A stretch of DNA of 64,000 nucleotides from Campylobacter novaezeelandiae (GTDB lineage: Bacteria; Campylobacterota; Campylobacteria; Campylobacterales; Campylobacteraceae): the NCBI RefSeq assembly GCF_004323845.1, contig NZ_QPGR01000002.1:98701-162700 (forward strand), given 5' to 3'. The notes below the pieces were generated by a model. It was not told the DNA's origin, searched no databases, and saw nothing but the letters and a program-made list of their open reading frames with translations. The translations under genes were made by a program, and so were the position numbers. The first letter of the stretch is position 1, and each line of letters opens with the position of its first letter. This document shows, piece by piece, positions 52,456-61,341 of this stretch.

Positions 52456-52480
52456 AGCCTTTTTAAAGGCTTTAATATTT
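52447..52480. terminator. Bidirectional terminator between the pseudouridine synthase gene and ansA
   Basis: A 16-bp inverted repeat, AAATATTAAAGCCTTT and AAAGGCTTTAATATTT, with a two-base loop lies between convergent genes and ends in T-rich DNA on both sides. Confidence 0.8.
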
Positions 52481-53524
52481 TTAGTATTTTTCAAAATATT
52501 TTTGTATAGTATTTATATCGTTTGTTTTGGTAAGAGCTAACATTAAAAGAACTCTTGCTTTTTGTGGATTTAAACCTTGTGTATTAATAAAGCCTAAATC
52601 TTTATCATCTTTACTTAGGGCAACAGATCCTGCCACTACTCTTGAGCTTATGGCAACTTTTAGGCCTTGTTTCATAAGTTCTTTTAATACTTCTTTTTGA
52701 TTTTGATGAATGCTTCCAGCTCCACTTCCTGCTATCACTAAACCTTTTGTACCATTTTCAAATAAAGCTTTAGCAGCAACGCCATTTCCATCATTGGAAT
52801 AAGTATAAAGTATATCAACCTTTGGCAAAGTATCTAATTTGCTCACATCAAAAGGAGTTTTTTTGGTATGTTCTTTTAAATTTGTATTATAAAAAAATAC
52901 CTTTCCATCTACAATATAACCTAAATTTCCAAAATTAGGCGAAGAAAAAGCATCAACATTTAAAGTGTGGGTTTTGCTTGCATCTCTTGCACCTTGTATT
53001 TTATCATTCATTGCTATCATTACACCTTTGTTTTTGGCCTCTTTGCTTGCAGCTAGGGCTACGGCATTATAAAGATTTTTTGGACCGTCTGCACTCATAG
53101 CACTTGCAGGACGCATAGCTCCCACTAAAACGACAGGTTTATCGCTTTTGATAGTTAAATTTAAAAAATAAGCAGTTTCTTCCATAGTATCAGTTCCATG
53201 AGTGATTACTACACCATCGATATCTTTTTTGAGAAGTTCATTGATTTTTTTAGCAAGTTTTAGCCAAATTTCATCAGTCATATTAGAACTATCAATATTT
53301 GCAACTTGCTCTCCGCTAACTTGTGCTAAATCTTTAATTTGTGGAACGGCTTTGATTAAAGTTTCAATTCCTATAACTCCTGCTTTGTATCCTGTTGTTT
53401 CTAGTTCATTATCAATGGATCCGGCTATAGTTCCACCTGTGGCTAATATAACAATTTTTGGTTTTGCTTCTAGCATACTTGCTCCTAAAATTAAAAACAT
53501 TATTATAAAAATAATATTTTTCAT
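52481..53524 (-). CDS. ansA: Periplasmic L-asparaginase, type II
   Basis: The 347-aa protein has a signal peptide of about 20 residues, then ATGGTIAGS with the catalytic Thr, THGTDTMEET with the second catalytic Thr, and the later GAMRPASAMSADGP. The export signal and length fit type II enzymes. It makes aspartate, a major carbon source for Campylobacter, from asparagine outside the cytoplasm. It corresponds to Cj0029. Confidence 0.94.
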   Translation of the reverse strand: MKNIIFIIMFLILGASMLEAKPKIVILATGGTIAGSIDNELETTGYKAGVIGIETLIKAVPQIKDLAQVSGEQVANIDSSNMTDEIWLKLAKKINELLKKDIDGVVITHGTDTMEETAYFLNLTIKSDKPVVLVGAMRPASAMSADGPKNLYNAVALAASKEAKNKGVMIAMNDKIQGARDASKTHTLNVDAFSSPNFGNLGYIVDGKVFFYNTNLKEHTKKTPFDVSKLDTLPKVDILYTYSNDGNGVAAKALFENGTKGLVIAGSGAGSIHQNQKEVLKELMKQGLKVAISSRVVAGSVALSKDDKDLGFINTQGLNPQKARVLLMLALTKTNDINTIQKYFEKY

Positions 53525-53590
53525 AAACTCTCCTTTATTATTTATTGCAATATATTAAATTATATTAATAAATAACAAACAAAAGTTAAA

Positions 53591-55162
53591 TCAATAAATT
53601 TCTTTGACAATGAATTGAGGGACTATTAAACCTCTATATTCATTTTTAGAAATACTTCCAACTAGAGTGATTTTTTCGTTTAAATTCGGTTCTTTATCAA
53701 AATTAAAAAATAGAGCTTCTATTGTTTTGCTATCTTTATTTAATATGAGTTTTAAATGCTTTTCTTCTTTTCCTATAAGTTTTTTGTTTTTAACATTTAA
53801 ATTTTCTAAAACAAAAAAAGGTCTTGGATTTTTATATCCAAAAGGCTCAAAAGACTCTAAAATTTCAAGCATTTCAAAATCAATTTCAATTGGATCTAAA
53901 ATTCCTAAAATTTCATCTGCATCATTAAATTCATTTTTGGGAATTTTAAGACATTCTTTAAAGATTAAATTTTTAAATTCATCTAAGTATTTAAAATCAA
54001 GACTAAATCCAGCTGCACCTTTGTGTCCTCCATAATTTTCAAGCAAAAAGTTAGCTTTTGTTATTAAAGACAAAACATCTACTTTTCCAACGCTTCTAGC
54101 ACTACCTTTAAGTTTGTTTTCATTTTTTGAAAACACAAAGGCCGGTTTTTTAAAATGTTTGGCAAGACGACTTGCAACTATCCCCAATACTCCTTCGTGC
54201 CAATTTGCCCCGCCTACTATAATGCAAGCGTCTTTTTCGTCAATTTGTTTTAAAGATTCTTCGAAAAGTTGTTTTTCTTCGTCTTTTCTGTTTTCATTAA
54301 AATTCACAATTTGCTCTAGATAGTTTTGTGCATCTTGTAATTTTTTAGTATGCAAAAAACGATAAGAGATACTCGCATCATCCATTCTTCCAGCACTATT
54401 TATAAGAGGAGCAATTAAAAAGCTTATATTATCAAGTCCAAATTTATCTTTTTGATAGTATAGTTTTATCGCTTTAAAAGCGGCTCTATTTGATTTATTT
54501 ATATATTCTATTCCTTTTCTAACAAGAGCGCGGTTTAAATCTCTAAGTTCCATCATATCAGCAATAATGGCAATGGCTAAAAGTTCTATAAATTTGGATA
54601 AATCATATTTGATTTTACAAACTTCTTTTAAAGCAGCGACTAAATACCATGCCACTTGTGCGCCACAAATTTCTATATTAGGGAATTTACAATCTTCTTG
54701 TTTTGGATTTATAATGGCAAAAGCATCAGGCAGGGTTTGCAAGGGCATATGGTGATCGGTGATGATTAAATCAATATTTTTTTCTTTGCAAAGTTTAGCA
54801 GCATCAATAGCAGCTATGCCATTATCAACAGTTATAATTAAATCACAATCTAATTCTTTAATAATTTCTTCATTAAGCCCATAGCCATCTTTAAAACGAT
54901 TAGGAATTTTGACTACATAATCAAAACCAAGATCATCAAAAAATTCAGATAGTATCACGCAAGAAATAATACCATCTACATCATAATCACCCACTATGGC
55001 AACTTTTTGATTTTTTTCTATGGCTTCTTTAATGCGATTTGCCCCTTTATAAATATCTTTTAAGCAAGAGGGCAAAGGTAAATCGCATAATTTTGTATGC
55101 ATATCATTTTCAAAACGTAATTTTAAAATTCTTTTTATATCTTCTTTGTTAATTGTATTCAT
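53591..55162 (-). CDS. recJ: Single-stranded-DNA-specific exonuclease RecJ
   Basis: The 523-aa protein has DHH-family motifs: DYDVDGI near residue 58, [17 protein letters not shown], and the DHHA1 end with [10 protein letters not shown]. It is a 5'-3' exonuclease in recombination and mismatch repair. Its start overlaps the pyrG stop by 14 bases, and the same order is seen for Cj0027-Cj0028. Confidence 0.95.
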   Translation of the reverse strand: MNTINKEDIKRILKLRFENDMHTKLCDLPLPSCLKDIYKGANRIKEAIEKNQKVAIVGDYDVDGIISCVILSEFFDDLGFDYVVKIPNRFKDGYGLNEEIIKELDCDLIITVDNGIAAIDAAKLCKEKNIDLIITDHHMPLQTLPDAFAIINPKQEDCKFPNIEICGAQVAWYLVAALKEVCKIKYDLSKFIELLAIAIIADMMELRDLNRALVRKGIEYINKSNRAAFKAIKLYYQKDKFGLDNISFLIAPLINSAGRMDDASISYRFLHTKKLQDAQNYLEQIVNFNENRKDEEKQLFEESLKQIDEKDACIIVGGANWHEGVLGIVASRLAKHFKKPAFVFSKNENKLKGSARSVGKVDVLSLITKANFLLENYGGHKGAAGFSLDFKYLDEFKNLIFKECLKIPKNEFNDADEILGILDPIEIDFEMLEILESFEPFGYKNPRPFFVLENLNVKNKKLIGKEEKHLKLILNKDSKTIEALFFNFDKEPNLNEKITLVGSISKNEYRGLIVPQFIVKEIY

Positions 55163-56786
55163 TATTTAATGCTGCTTTTATAAATCCACAAATTACAGGA
55201 TTTGCATTTTCAAGTCTTGAGGTAAATTCAGGATGAAATTGCACTGCTAAAAAGAAAGGATGATTTTTAAGTTCTATGGCCTCAATAAGTCCTTTATTTT
55301 CTCCACTTATGATAAGTCCTTTATCTTCATACATTTTTTTGTATTTTGGATTGGCTTCATAACGGTGACGATGTCTTTCTTTTACCGATTTGGCATTGTG
55401 ATAAATTTTGCTTAATAAACTATCTTTTTTAATTTCGCACTCATAAGATCCAAGACGCATAGTTCCACCTAGTGGCGTTTTACTTGTTCTAATTTGTTTA
55501 GTTCCATTAGAATCTATAAATTCATCAATTAGATAAACAATAGGGTTTTGACATTTTTCATCAAATTCGCTTGAATTTGCATCTTTTAATTTTAAAACAT
55601 TTCTTGCAAATTCAATAAGAGCAAGTTGCATGCCAAGGCAAATTCCTAAAAAAGGGATATTGTGCTCTCTTGCATAATTTATTGCTTTTATTTTGCCTTC
55701 AACTCCCCTATACCCAAAACCTCCAGCAACTAAAATTCCATTTACATCTTTTAAATCTTCTAAAGAATCTAAATTTTGCAATTTCTCGCTATCTATCCAT
55801 TTGATATTAACTTTAGTATCAAGTGCTGCTCCAGCATGGATTAACGCTTCTGTTAAACTTTTATAGCTTTCCTTAAGATCGATGTATTTTCCAACAAAAG
55901 CAATTTTTACCTCATTGCTTGGAGCAATTACTCTTTTAACAAGGTTGTTCCAATTTTCCATATCGGGTTTTAAATTTTTAAGATCTAAAATATTTGCAAT
56001 AGCACTTAAAATATCTTGTTTTAAAAAATTAAGTGGAATTTGATAGATACTTGCTGCATCAATGCTTTCTATCACGCAATTTTTTTCAACCCCACAAGAA
56101 ATAGCTATTTTATTTTTCAATTCTTTATCAAGCGATTTTTCACTACGACAAATGATCATATCAGGACTTATACCTATACGACGTAATTCTCCTACGCTGT
56201 GTTGAGTAGGTTTTGTTTTAAGTTCTCCTGCGGCTTTTATAAAAGGCACAAGAGTAAGATGAATATTCATAGCATTATTCTTGCCCACTTCAAGTTTTAA
56301 TGCACGTATGGCTTCTAAAAAAGGTAAGCCTTCTATATCTCCAACTGTTCCGCCAATTTCTACTATGAGTATATCTTTATCTTTTCCTGCATTTTTTATT
56401 CTATCTTTGATTTCATCTACTATATGAGGGATTACTTGTATAGTTTTTCCAAGATATTCCCCTCGTCTTTCTTTTTCTATCACGCTTTGATAAACGCGCC
56501 CTGTTGTAAAATTATTGCTTTGAGATAAGCTTTCATCTAAAAAACGTTCATAGTGTCCTAAATCAAGATCGGTCTCAGCCCCATCATCTGTAACAAAAAC
56601 TTCTCCATGTTCAAAAGGACTCATTGTTCCAGGGTCTACATTGATATAAGGATCAGCTTTTAAAATTCCTATATTAAGCCCTGAATTTTTTAAGAGTGTT
56701 CCAATGGATGCTGCAGCTATACCTTTGCCTAAAGAGCTAAGAACACCTCCGGTTACAAAGATATATTTTGTTTGTTTTAGCTTCAT
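55149..56786 (-). CDS. pyrG: CTP synthase
   Basis: The 545-aa protein begins with the synthase domain [19 protein letters not shown] and ends with a class I glutamine amidotransferase domain with GICLGMQ (catalytic Cys) and the HPE triad part in FHPEFTSR. It converts UTP to CTP. It is divergent from the maf gene. Confidence 0.97.
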   Translation of the reverse strand: MKLKQTKYIFVTGGVLSSLGKGIAAASIGTLLKNSGLNIGILKADPYINVDPGTMSPFEHGEVFVTDDGAETDLDLGHYERFLDESLSQSNNFTTGRVYQSVIEKERRGEYLGKTIQVIPHIVDEIKDRIKNAGKDKDILIVEIGGTVGDIEGLPFLEAIRALKLEVGKNNAMNIHLTLVPFIKAAGELKTKPTQHSVGELRRIGISPDMIICRSEKSLDKELKNKIAISCGVEKNCVIESIDAASIYQIPLNFLKQDILSAIANILDLKNLKPDMENWNNLVKRVIAPSNEVKIAFVGKYIDLKESYKSLTEALIHAGAALDTKVNIKWIDSEKLQNLDSLEDLKDVNGILVAGGFGYRGVEGKIKAINYAREHNIPFLGICLGMQLALIEFARNVLKLKDANSSEFDEKCQNPIVYLIDEFIDSNGTKQIRTSKTPLGGTMRLGSYECEIKKDSLLSKIYHNAKSVKERHRHRYEANPKYKKMYEDKGLIISGENKGLIEAIELKNHPFFLAVQFHPEFTSRLENANPVICGFIKAALNNEYN

Positions 56787-56891
56787 TGATTTACCTTAGA
56801 TTTTTTGTTTTATTATAACCCAAAAAAGCTTTTTATTTTATTATTTATAAAGTAATTTTGTGTAAGAATTTATAATTTTTTAAGGAAAAAT

Positions 56892-58792
56892 ATGAATTTT
56901 ACAAATACTCAAAAAGCTCTCTTTGATAAAAACCTAAAAGCCTTAAAAAATCCTATTTTAAAACAAGATTTAAGTCAGCTTAAGACTTTAAATTTTAAGA
57001 TTATTTTAGGAAAGCATAATTTAGATATTAATATTACGGGGGGGGGTAAGAGCCTTTATAAGGATGTTTTAAGTGAGCTTAATGAAAAACTTATAAAATA
57101 TCAAACTCATTTTGCATTTTATCCAATACTTTATTTTTATGGTTTTGGGAATGGAGTTTTGCTTAAGGCTTTGCTTCAAAACACAAATCATAGGCATATT
57201 ATTGTTTTTGAAAAAGAATTAGAAATTCTTTATATAGTATTTCACTTATTTGATTTTTCTAGTTTTTTAAAAGAGCAAAGATTAATTATTTTTTATACCG
57301 ACAAAATGAGCATAAATGACTATGCTAATTTTTGTTCTACTCCTGTTTTTGTAAGATATGCAAAAGTTTATCATCTAGAATTAATGAGTGAGTATTATTT
57401 TAAATTTCAAGAAGATATTTTAAAAGTCAATGAAACGATAATGTCTTATTTTAAAAAAGAAATTCTAACTAATGGAAATGATCCAAAAGATGTTTTAATG
57501 GGTTTAGAAAATTTTATAATCAATTTGCCCAAAATGATTACGCGCCCTAGTTTTACAAATCTCATTCAAGATCGTTGCAAGTCTTTTGAGAATGCTATCA
57601 TAGTATCAACTGGGCCTAGCTTAACAAAGCAACTCCCTTTGCTTAAAGAAAATGAAAAAAGCTATAATTTTTGTGCTGATAGCGCCTATCCTATTTTAGC
57701 CAAAGAGGGCATTAAACCTGATTATGTTTGCATGGTGGAAAGAACTGATTTTACGGCTGAATTTTTTAATAATGACTTTAAAGAATTTGATAAAGATATA
57801 ACTTTTATTTTAGCAGGAGTGGCATCTCCTAAGGCTTGTGAATTTTTAGAAAAAACAATCGTTCTTTTATGCTTATACCAAGGGATTATCTTTTTGCTTT
57901 TTATCTTGACTTAAAACCTTTTTCTTATGTTTTTTACTCAGTTAGCGTGGCGCATTTAGCTTTTGTGATAGCTTTGAATTTGGCTTTTAAAAATATTATT
58001 TTTATAGGTCAAGATTTAGCCTTTAATGATGAGGGAGATTCTCACCCAAAAGATTATAAACATACTCCAAAATATGAGAGTAGCAACTATAAAGGTTTAA
58101 AAGCCTTAGCTTATGGAGGAAAAACACAGGCTAAAACTCAAGAAGCATGGGTTTATTTTAAGCAAGTTTTAGAACAAATGATAAATGAGGCAAAATGTTA
58201 TGGCATAGAAGTTTATAATGCCACAGAAGGTGGATTAAGGATAGAAGGAAGCATAGAAAAACCTTTTTCTTTGTGTATTAAAGAGCTTTTAAAAGATACA
58301 AAAAAATCTTATTTACCTTTAAGTGTATTAAGTTTTGCTAAGCAGAGTGAATTTTTATTAAAAGCTTTTGTAAAAATTATTAAAAGTATAAAAAATTGTA
58401 AAAAATTTGTTGATAAAATCAGTCAAAAGATAAAATGTATAGAACAAAGCCATCTTGATTTAGAGCAAACAAAAAAGATAATCAAAGATTTAGAGTGTTT
58501 AAAACAAGAATTATTTAATTTTAAAGATCTTTTAGAGCTTTTACAACCTAGTTCTTTTCAGCTTGAGCTTAGTTTGGCAAAAATTTCTGTGATAAATGTT
58601 AAAAACGAAGAAGAGCTTTTAAGAAAAAATTTACTCTTTATTGAAGAATTTATAGAGTATTTTAGACTAGTTAAAGGTTTATTGAGTCTTCAAAGGCAAA
58701 GTTTTTTAAAACATATTTGCGCACTAGAGAATGAACTTATAAAAAGAGGTTTTGAAAATAAAATTTTAAAAATAAAAGATAATATATGCTAA
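56892..58792 (+). pseudogene. Motility accessory factor (Maf, DUF115) gene, poly-G in frame but broken at a poly-A run
   Basis: The first frame (56892-57914) starts MNFTNTQKALF and reads through an in-frame G9 tract. It has the DUF115 segment IIVSTGPSLTKQLPLL and DSAYPILAKEGIKPDYVC. At an A6 run (57850-57855) it shifts and ends. The second frame continues the family sequence with IFIGQDLAFNDEGDSHPKDY. One added A would give one protein of about 633 aa. Maf proteins act in flagellin glycosylation. The gene sits between pyrG and thyX, not in a flagellar glycosylation locus. Confidence 0.82.
57038..57046 (+). repeat. Poly-G tract, G9, in the maf gene
   Basis: Nine G coding Gly-Gly-Gly (ACG GGG GGG GGT), in frame with both sides, about 50 codons after the start. 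Confidence 0.93.
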
Positions 58793-58816
58793 AATTTCAA
58801 AAATTAAGGAGTTTTT

Positions 58817-59437
58817 ATGCAGATTACTTTACTTCATCACACACCACTTTTTGTATGTTCTCACGCTACTAGAACTTGTTGGCAAAGTTTTGATAAGGGT
58901 GATTGCGGAGGAGAAAAAGATAAAGAATTAATAGATCGTGTAGGCAACAAATTTAAACATTCTTCTACTTTAGAACATTTAAACTATACTTTTTATATAC
59001 AAGGGATTTCTAGGGCTTGTTTGCAAGAAGTTGCACGCCATCGTCATACTAGCCCTAGTGTAAAAAGCACACGCTACACTTTAAAAGAACTTAGAAATGA
59101 AGATGAATTTAAAATCGGAGATTTTGAGAATGCAAGCCGTTATCTCGTTCTTTGTGGCAATGAAGAGGTAGATAATGCTAGTATAAAAGCTTTAGAAAAT
59201 TTGCGTCTTATTTTGCAAAAAAGTATTAGTTTAGATATTGCTAAATACTGTTTGCCAGAAAGTTATAAAACAGAACTTACTTTAAGCATTAATGCAAGAA
59301 GTTTGCAAAATTTTATTACTCTTAGAAGTTCAAAATCAGCTCTTTGGGAAATAAGAAATTTAGCTAATGCTTTATTTAAAGCCTTGCCAGAGGATCATAA
59401 ATTTATATTTGAGCATTGTTTATATAAGGAAGGATAA
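58817..59437 (+). CDS. thyX: FAD-dependent thymidylate synthase ThyX
   Basis: The 206-aa protein has the ThyX signature RHRHTSPSVKS near residue 75 and the substrate region ARSLQNFITLRSS near the C-terminus. It makes dTMP with reduced flavin, replacing ThyA. The ATG follows AAGGAG. A hairpin follows the stop codon. Confidence 0.96.
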   Translation: MQITLLHHTPLFVCSHATRTCWQSFDKGDCGGEKDKELIDRVGNKFKHSSTLEHLNYTFYIQGISRACLQEVARHRHTSPSVKSTRYTLKELRNEDEFKIGDFENASRYLVLCGNEEVDNASIKALENLRLILQKSISLDIAKYCLPESYKTELTLSINARSLQNFITLRSSKSALWEIRNLANALFKALPEDHKFIFEHCLYKEG

Positions 59438-59716
59438 TTAATGCTTTTGGTCAAAAGCATTAAAATTCCTACACCTTCTTGCTTCTAATAAATAAAAAGT
59501 TTTATTTATCTTAATGTGATCGTGCTGTTTATCAGCATTAAGTCCTACACTAACACCCATTGTGGTTTCGCTTGCTGGACTTCCTGCATCACCAAGTGCT
59601 CCTGCAACTCCTATTATAAAGACTATTAAAGCAAGAGAAAAATTTAATTCTAAACAAATAGGAACAAAAAGAGTTGTGATAATAGGTATAGTTTCAAAAG
59701 AAGTTCCTATACCCAT
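59438..59716 (-). pseudogene. Duplicated C-terminal fragment of the neighbouring Na+/H+ antiporter-family gene
   Basis: A 92-codon frame whose first ~69 residues (MGIGTSFETIPII to DKQHDHIK) copy residues near 340-408 of the adjacent intact antiporter protein with one or two changes, followed by ~23 unrelated residues. At DNA level the copy is a near-identical repeat of about 207 bases. It has no membrane-protein start and no clear ribosome site, so it is a remnant, not a gene. Confidence 0.88.
59440..59461 (+). terminator. Hairpin after thyX
   Basis: AATGCTTTT, loop GGTC, AAAAGCATT: a 9-bp stem directly after the thyX stop. It also lies within the end of the antiporter fragment on the other strand. 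Confidence 0.65.
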
Positions 59717-59717
59717 T
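59511..59717. repeat. Direct repeat, copy A (partial antiporter gene duplication)
   Basis: This segment matches 59817-60023 over about 207 bases in the same orientation, with an offset of 306 bases. I counted about four mismatches, clustered near the right end (for example GTGATAATAGG against GTAATGATAGG). Confidence 0.92.
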
Positions 59718-59737
59718 ATAAAAAGTTTCTAAAAATT

Positions 59738-61036
59738 CTATAAAAAGAGTGCTATCACACTTCCAATAAACAATAAAGTTCCATTATAAAAGATAAAAGT
59801 AGGGATACAAGTATCTTTAATGTGATCGTGCTGTTTATCAGCATTAAGTCCTACACTAACACCCATTGTGGTTTCGCTTGCTGGACTTCCTGCATCACCA
59901 AGTGCTCCTGCAACTCCTATTATAAAGACTATTAAAGCAAGAGAAAAATTTAATTCTAAACAAATAGGAACAAAAAGAGTTGTAATGATAGGTATAGTTC
60001 CAAAAGAAGTTCCTATGCCCATAGTGATTAAAAGCCCTATTAAAAGCATTATAAAAATAGCTAAAAATTTACTTTCTTTCATAAAAGGAACAACAGAATT
60101 TACAAGCTCATTTACAGCGCCACTTTGTTTTAAAACTTCTCCATATCCAGCTGCTACGAGTATAACAAAGGCTATAAAGCCCATCATTTTTAAACCGTCA
60201 TCAAAAATTAAATCGATTTTTTTATACTCCACTCCGCCTAAAGCTACCATCAAAACAAAACCTAAAAGTCCAGATAAAGGTAAATTCATTGTAGCAATTT
60301 GACAGATTAAGGTTACAACAAGTCCTGCTAAAACTCCCCATTCTTTACGAGTCATTTTAAGATTGTCAAAATCTACTTTAGAAAATTCTATCTCTTTGTA
60401 TTCTCTTGGTTTTCTATAAAAAACAAAAATAGCCAAAAAAAGTCCAAGTATCATACAAAAAGCAGCTAGATACATAGTATTGGTAACATCATTTAAAGAT
60501 ATATTGACTCCATTAGAAGCAATATTATCTTTTATCAAGTCTTGAAAAGTGAGTCCAAAACCCACAGGCAATACCATATAAGGAGTAGTAAGTCCAAAAG
60601 TTAAGGCACAAGCTACCGCTCTACGATCAATTTTTAAGCGATTAAAAAGGCTTAAAAGAGGCGGGATTAAAAGCGGTATAAAAGCCACGTGTATAGGCAC
60701 TAAATTTTGTGAAAAACAAGAAATAATTGTTAAAGAAATTAGTAAAAAATATTTTTTATGTGAAATAAAATGACTTACGATTTTGATTAAGTAAGCGGTT
60801 AAATTTGTTTTAGAAATGGCAGCTGCAATAGCCCCTAGTAAAATATAGCTTAGAGCAGTTTTTAAATTTTCTTTCATACCACCTATTAAGATATCCATAG
60901 TTTCGACCATAGATAAGTGAGAAAGCATTCCAGCTACTAAAGCAGAGATTAAAAGGCTAAGTAAGACATTAAAACGAAAAATACAAAGTAAAGTCATTAA
61001 AATAACACTTATAATAATGGGATTACTTAAGAGCAT
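59738..61036 (-). CDS. Na+/H+ antiporter-family membrane protein
   Basis: The 432-aa protein has about 11-12 hydrophobic segments and the family motif GALGDAGSPASETTMG near residue 390, followed by a conserved polar DKQHDHIKDT. Similar proteins (YuiF-like Na+/H+ antiporter family) exchange cations or transport organic anions; the substrate is not evident. It lies beside thyX, where C. jejuni has a different transporter gene as I recall. Its 3' side carries a partial tandem duplication of itself. Confidence 0.8.
   Translation of the reverse strand: MLLSNPIIISVILMTLLCIFRFNVLLSLLISALVAGMLSHLSMVETMDILIGGMKENLKTALSYILLGAIAAAISKTNLTAYLIKIVSHFISHKKYFLLISLTIISCFSQNLVPIHVAFIPLLIPPLLSLFNRLKIDRRAVACALTFGLTTPYMVLPVGFGLTFQDLIKDNIASNGVNISLNDVTNTMYLAAFCMILGLFLAIFVFYRKPREYKEIEFSKVDFDNLKMTRKEWGVLAGLVVTLICQIATMNLPLSGLLGFVLMVALGGVEYKKIDLIFDDGLKMMGFIAFVILVAAGYGEVLKQSGAVNELVNSVVPFMKESKFLAIFIMLLIGLLITMGIGTSFGTIPIITTLFVPICLELNFSLALIVFIIGVAGALGDAGSPASETTMGVSVGLNADKQHDHIKDTCIPTFIFYNGTLLFIGSVIALFL
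59817..60023. repeat. Direct repeat, copy B (inside the intact antiporter gene)
   Basis: The parental copy of the repeat, coding the conserved GVAGALGDAGSPASETT region of the antiporter. High identity indicates a recent event or continuing gene conversion. Confidence 0.9.
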
Positions 61037-61176
61037 ATAATTTCCTTAAAAAGTATTAAATCTTTTATCATACTTATAAAAGATTAATTTTTGCTTTATT
61101 AATTTATAAATTAAAGCTAAAAGATAAGTTTTTGTGTAGTATTTGCTTTTTTATATTTTTAAATTTATAAAAAGTA

Positions 61177-61296
61177 TCAATTAAATTGCAACCCACCAAA
61201 AGGTGAGTTAGCAATAATTGAAGGCATCAAGCCTACGTATAAATCTTGTATTGTAAAACCACTAAAAGTAGGCTTGCAAAGCAAGATTTTTATCTA
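61177..61296 (-). other. Short open stretch, possible 3' remnant of a lost gene
   Basis: On the minus strand a 38-codon stretch runs from just after a TAG at 61296 to a TGA at 61177. It reads like a protein end (FTIQDLYVGLMPS and SPFGGLQFN). It has no ATG in a sensible place and no ribosome site. I do not recognise the family. It shares this region with several inverted repeats (AACTCACC/GGTGGGTT at 61190-61209; AAGCCTAC/GTAGGCTT near 61230 and 61268), so structured RNA is an alternative. Confidence 0.35.
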
Positions 61297-61336
61297 AGAT
61301 TAACTTAGATAAAAGCTTTATCCAAAAAGGATAAAG
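61288..61336 (-). terminator. Two hairpins after flgE2
   Basis: CTTTATCC / GGATAAAG with an AAAAA loop (61316-61336) is followed on the flgE2 transcript by TTTATCTAAG / CTTAGATAAA with a 5-base loop (61289-61313). The first, closest to the stop codon, is a good terminator candidate; the second may reinforce it. Confidence 0.65.
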
Positions 61337-61341
61337 TTTGA

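Noticed and set aside
53667-54035. Plus-strand 122-aa frame opposite recJ
   Set aside because: Phe/Ser/Leu-rich shadow of an AT-rich gene on the other strand.
57869-58792. Separate 307-aa gene after the first maf frame
   Set aside because: It begins inside the first frame and continues the same protein family. It is one gene with a frameshift.
59868-60302. Plus-strand 144-aa frame
   Set aside because: A shadow of the antiporter gene. Its Ala/Pro/Lys-rich content mirrors conserved codons of the true frame.
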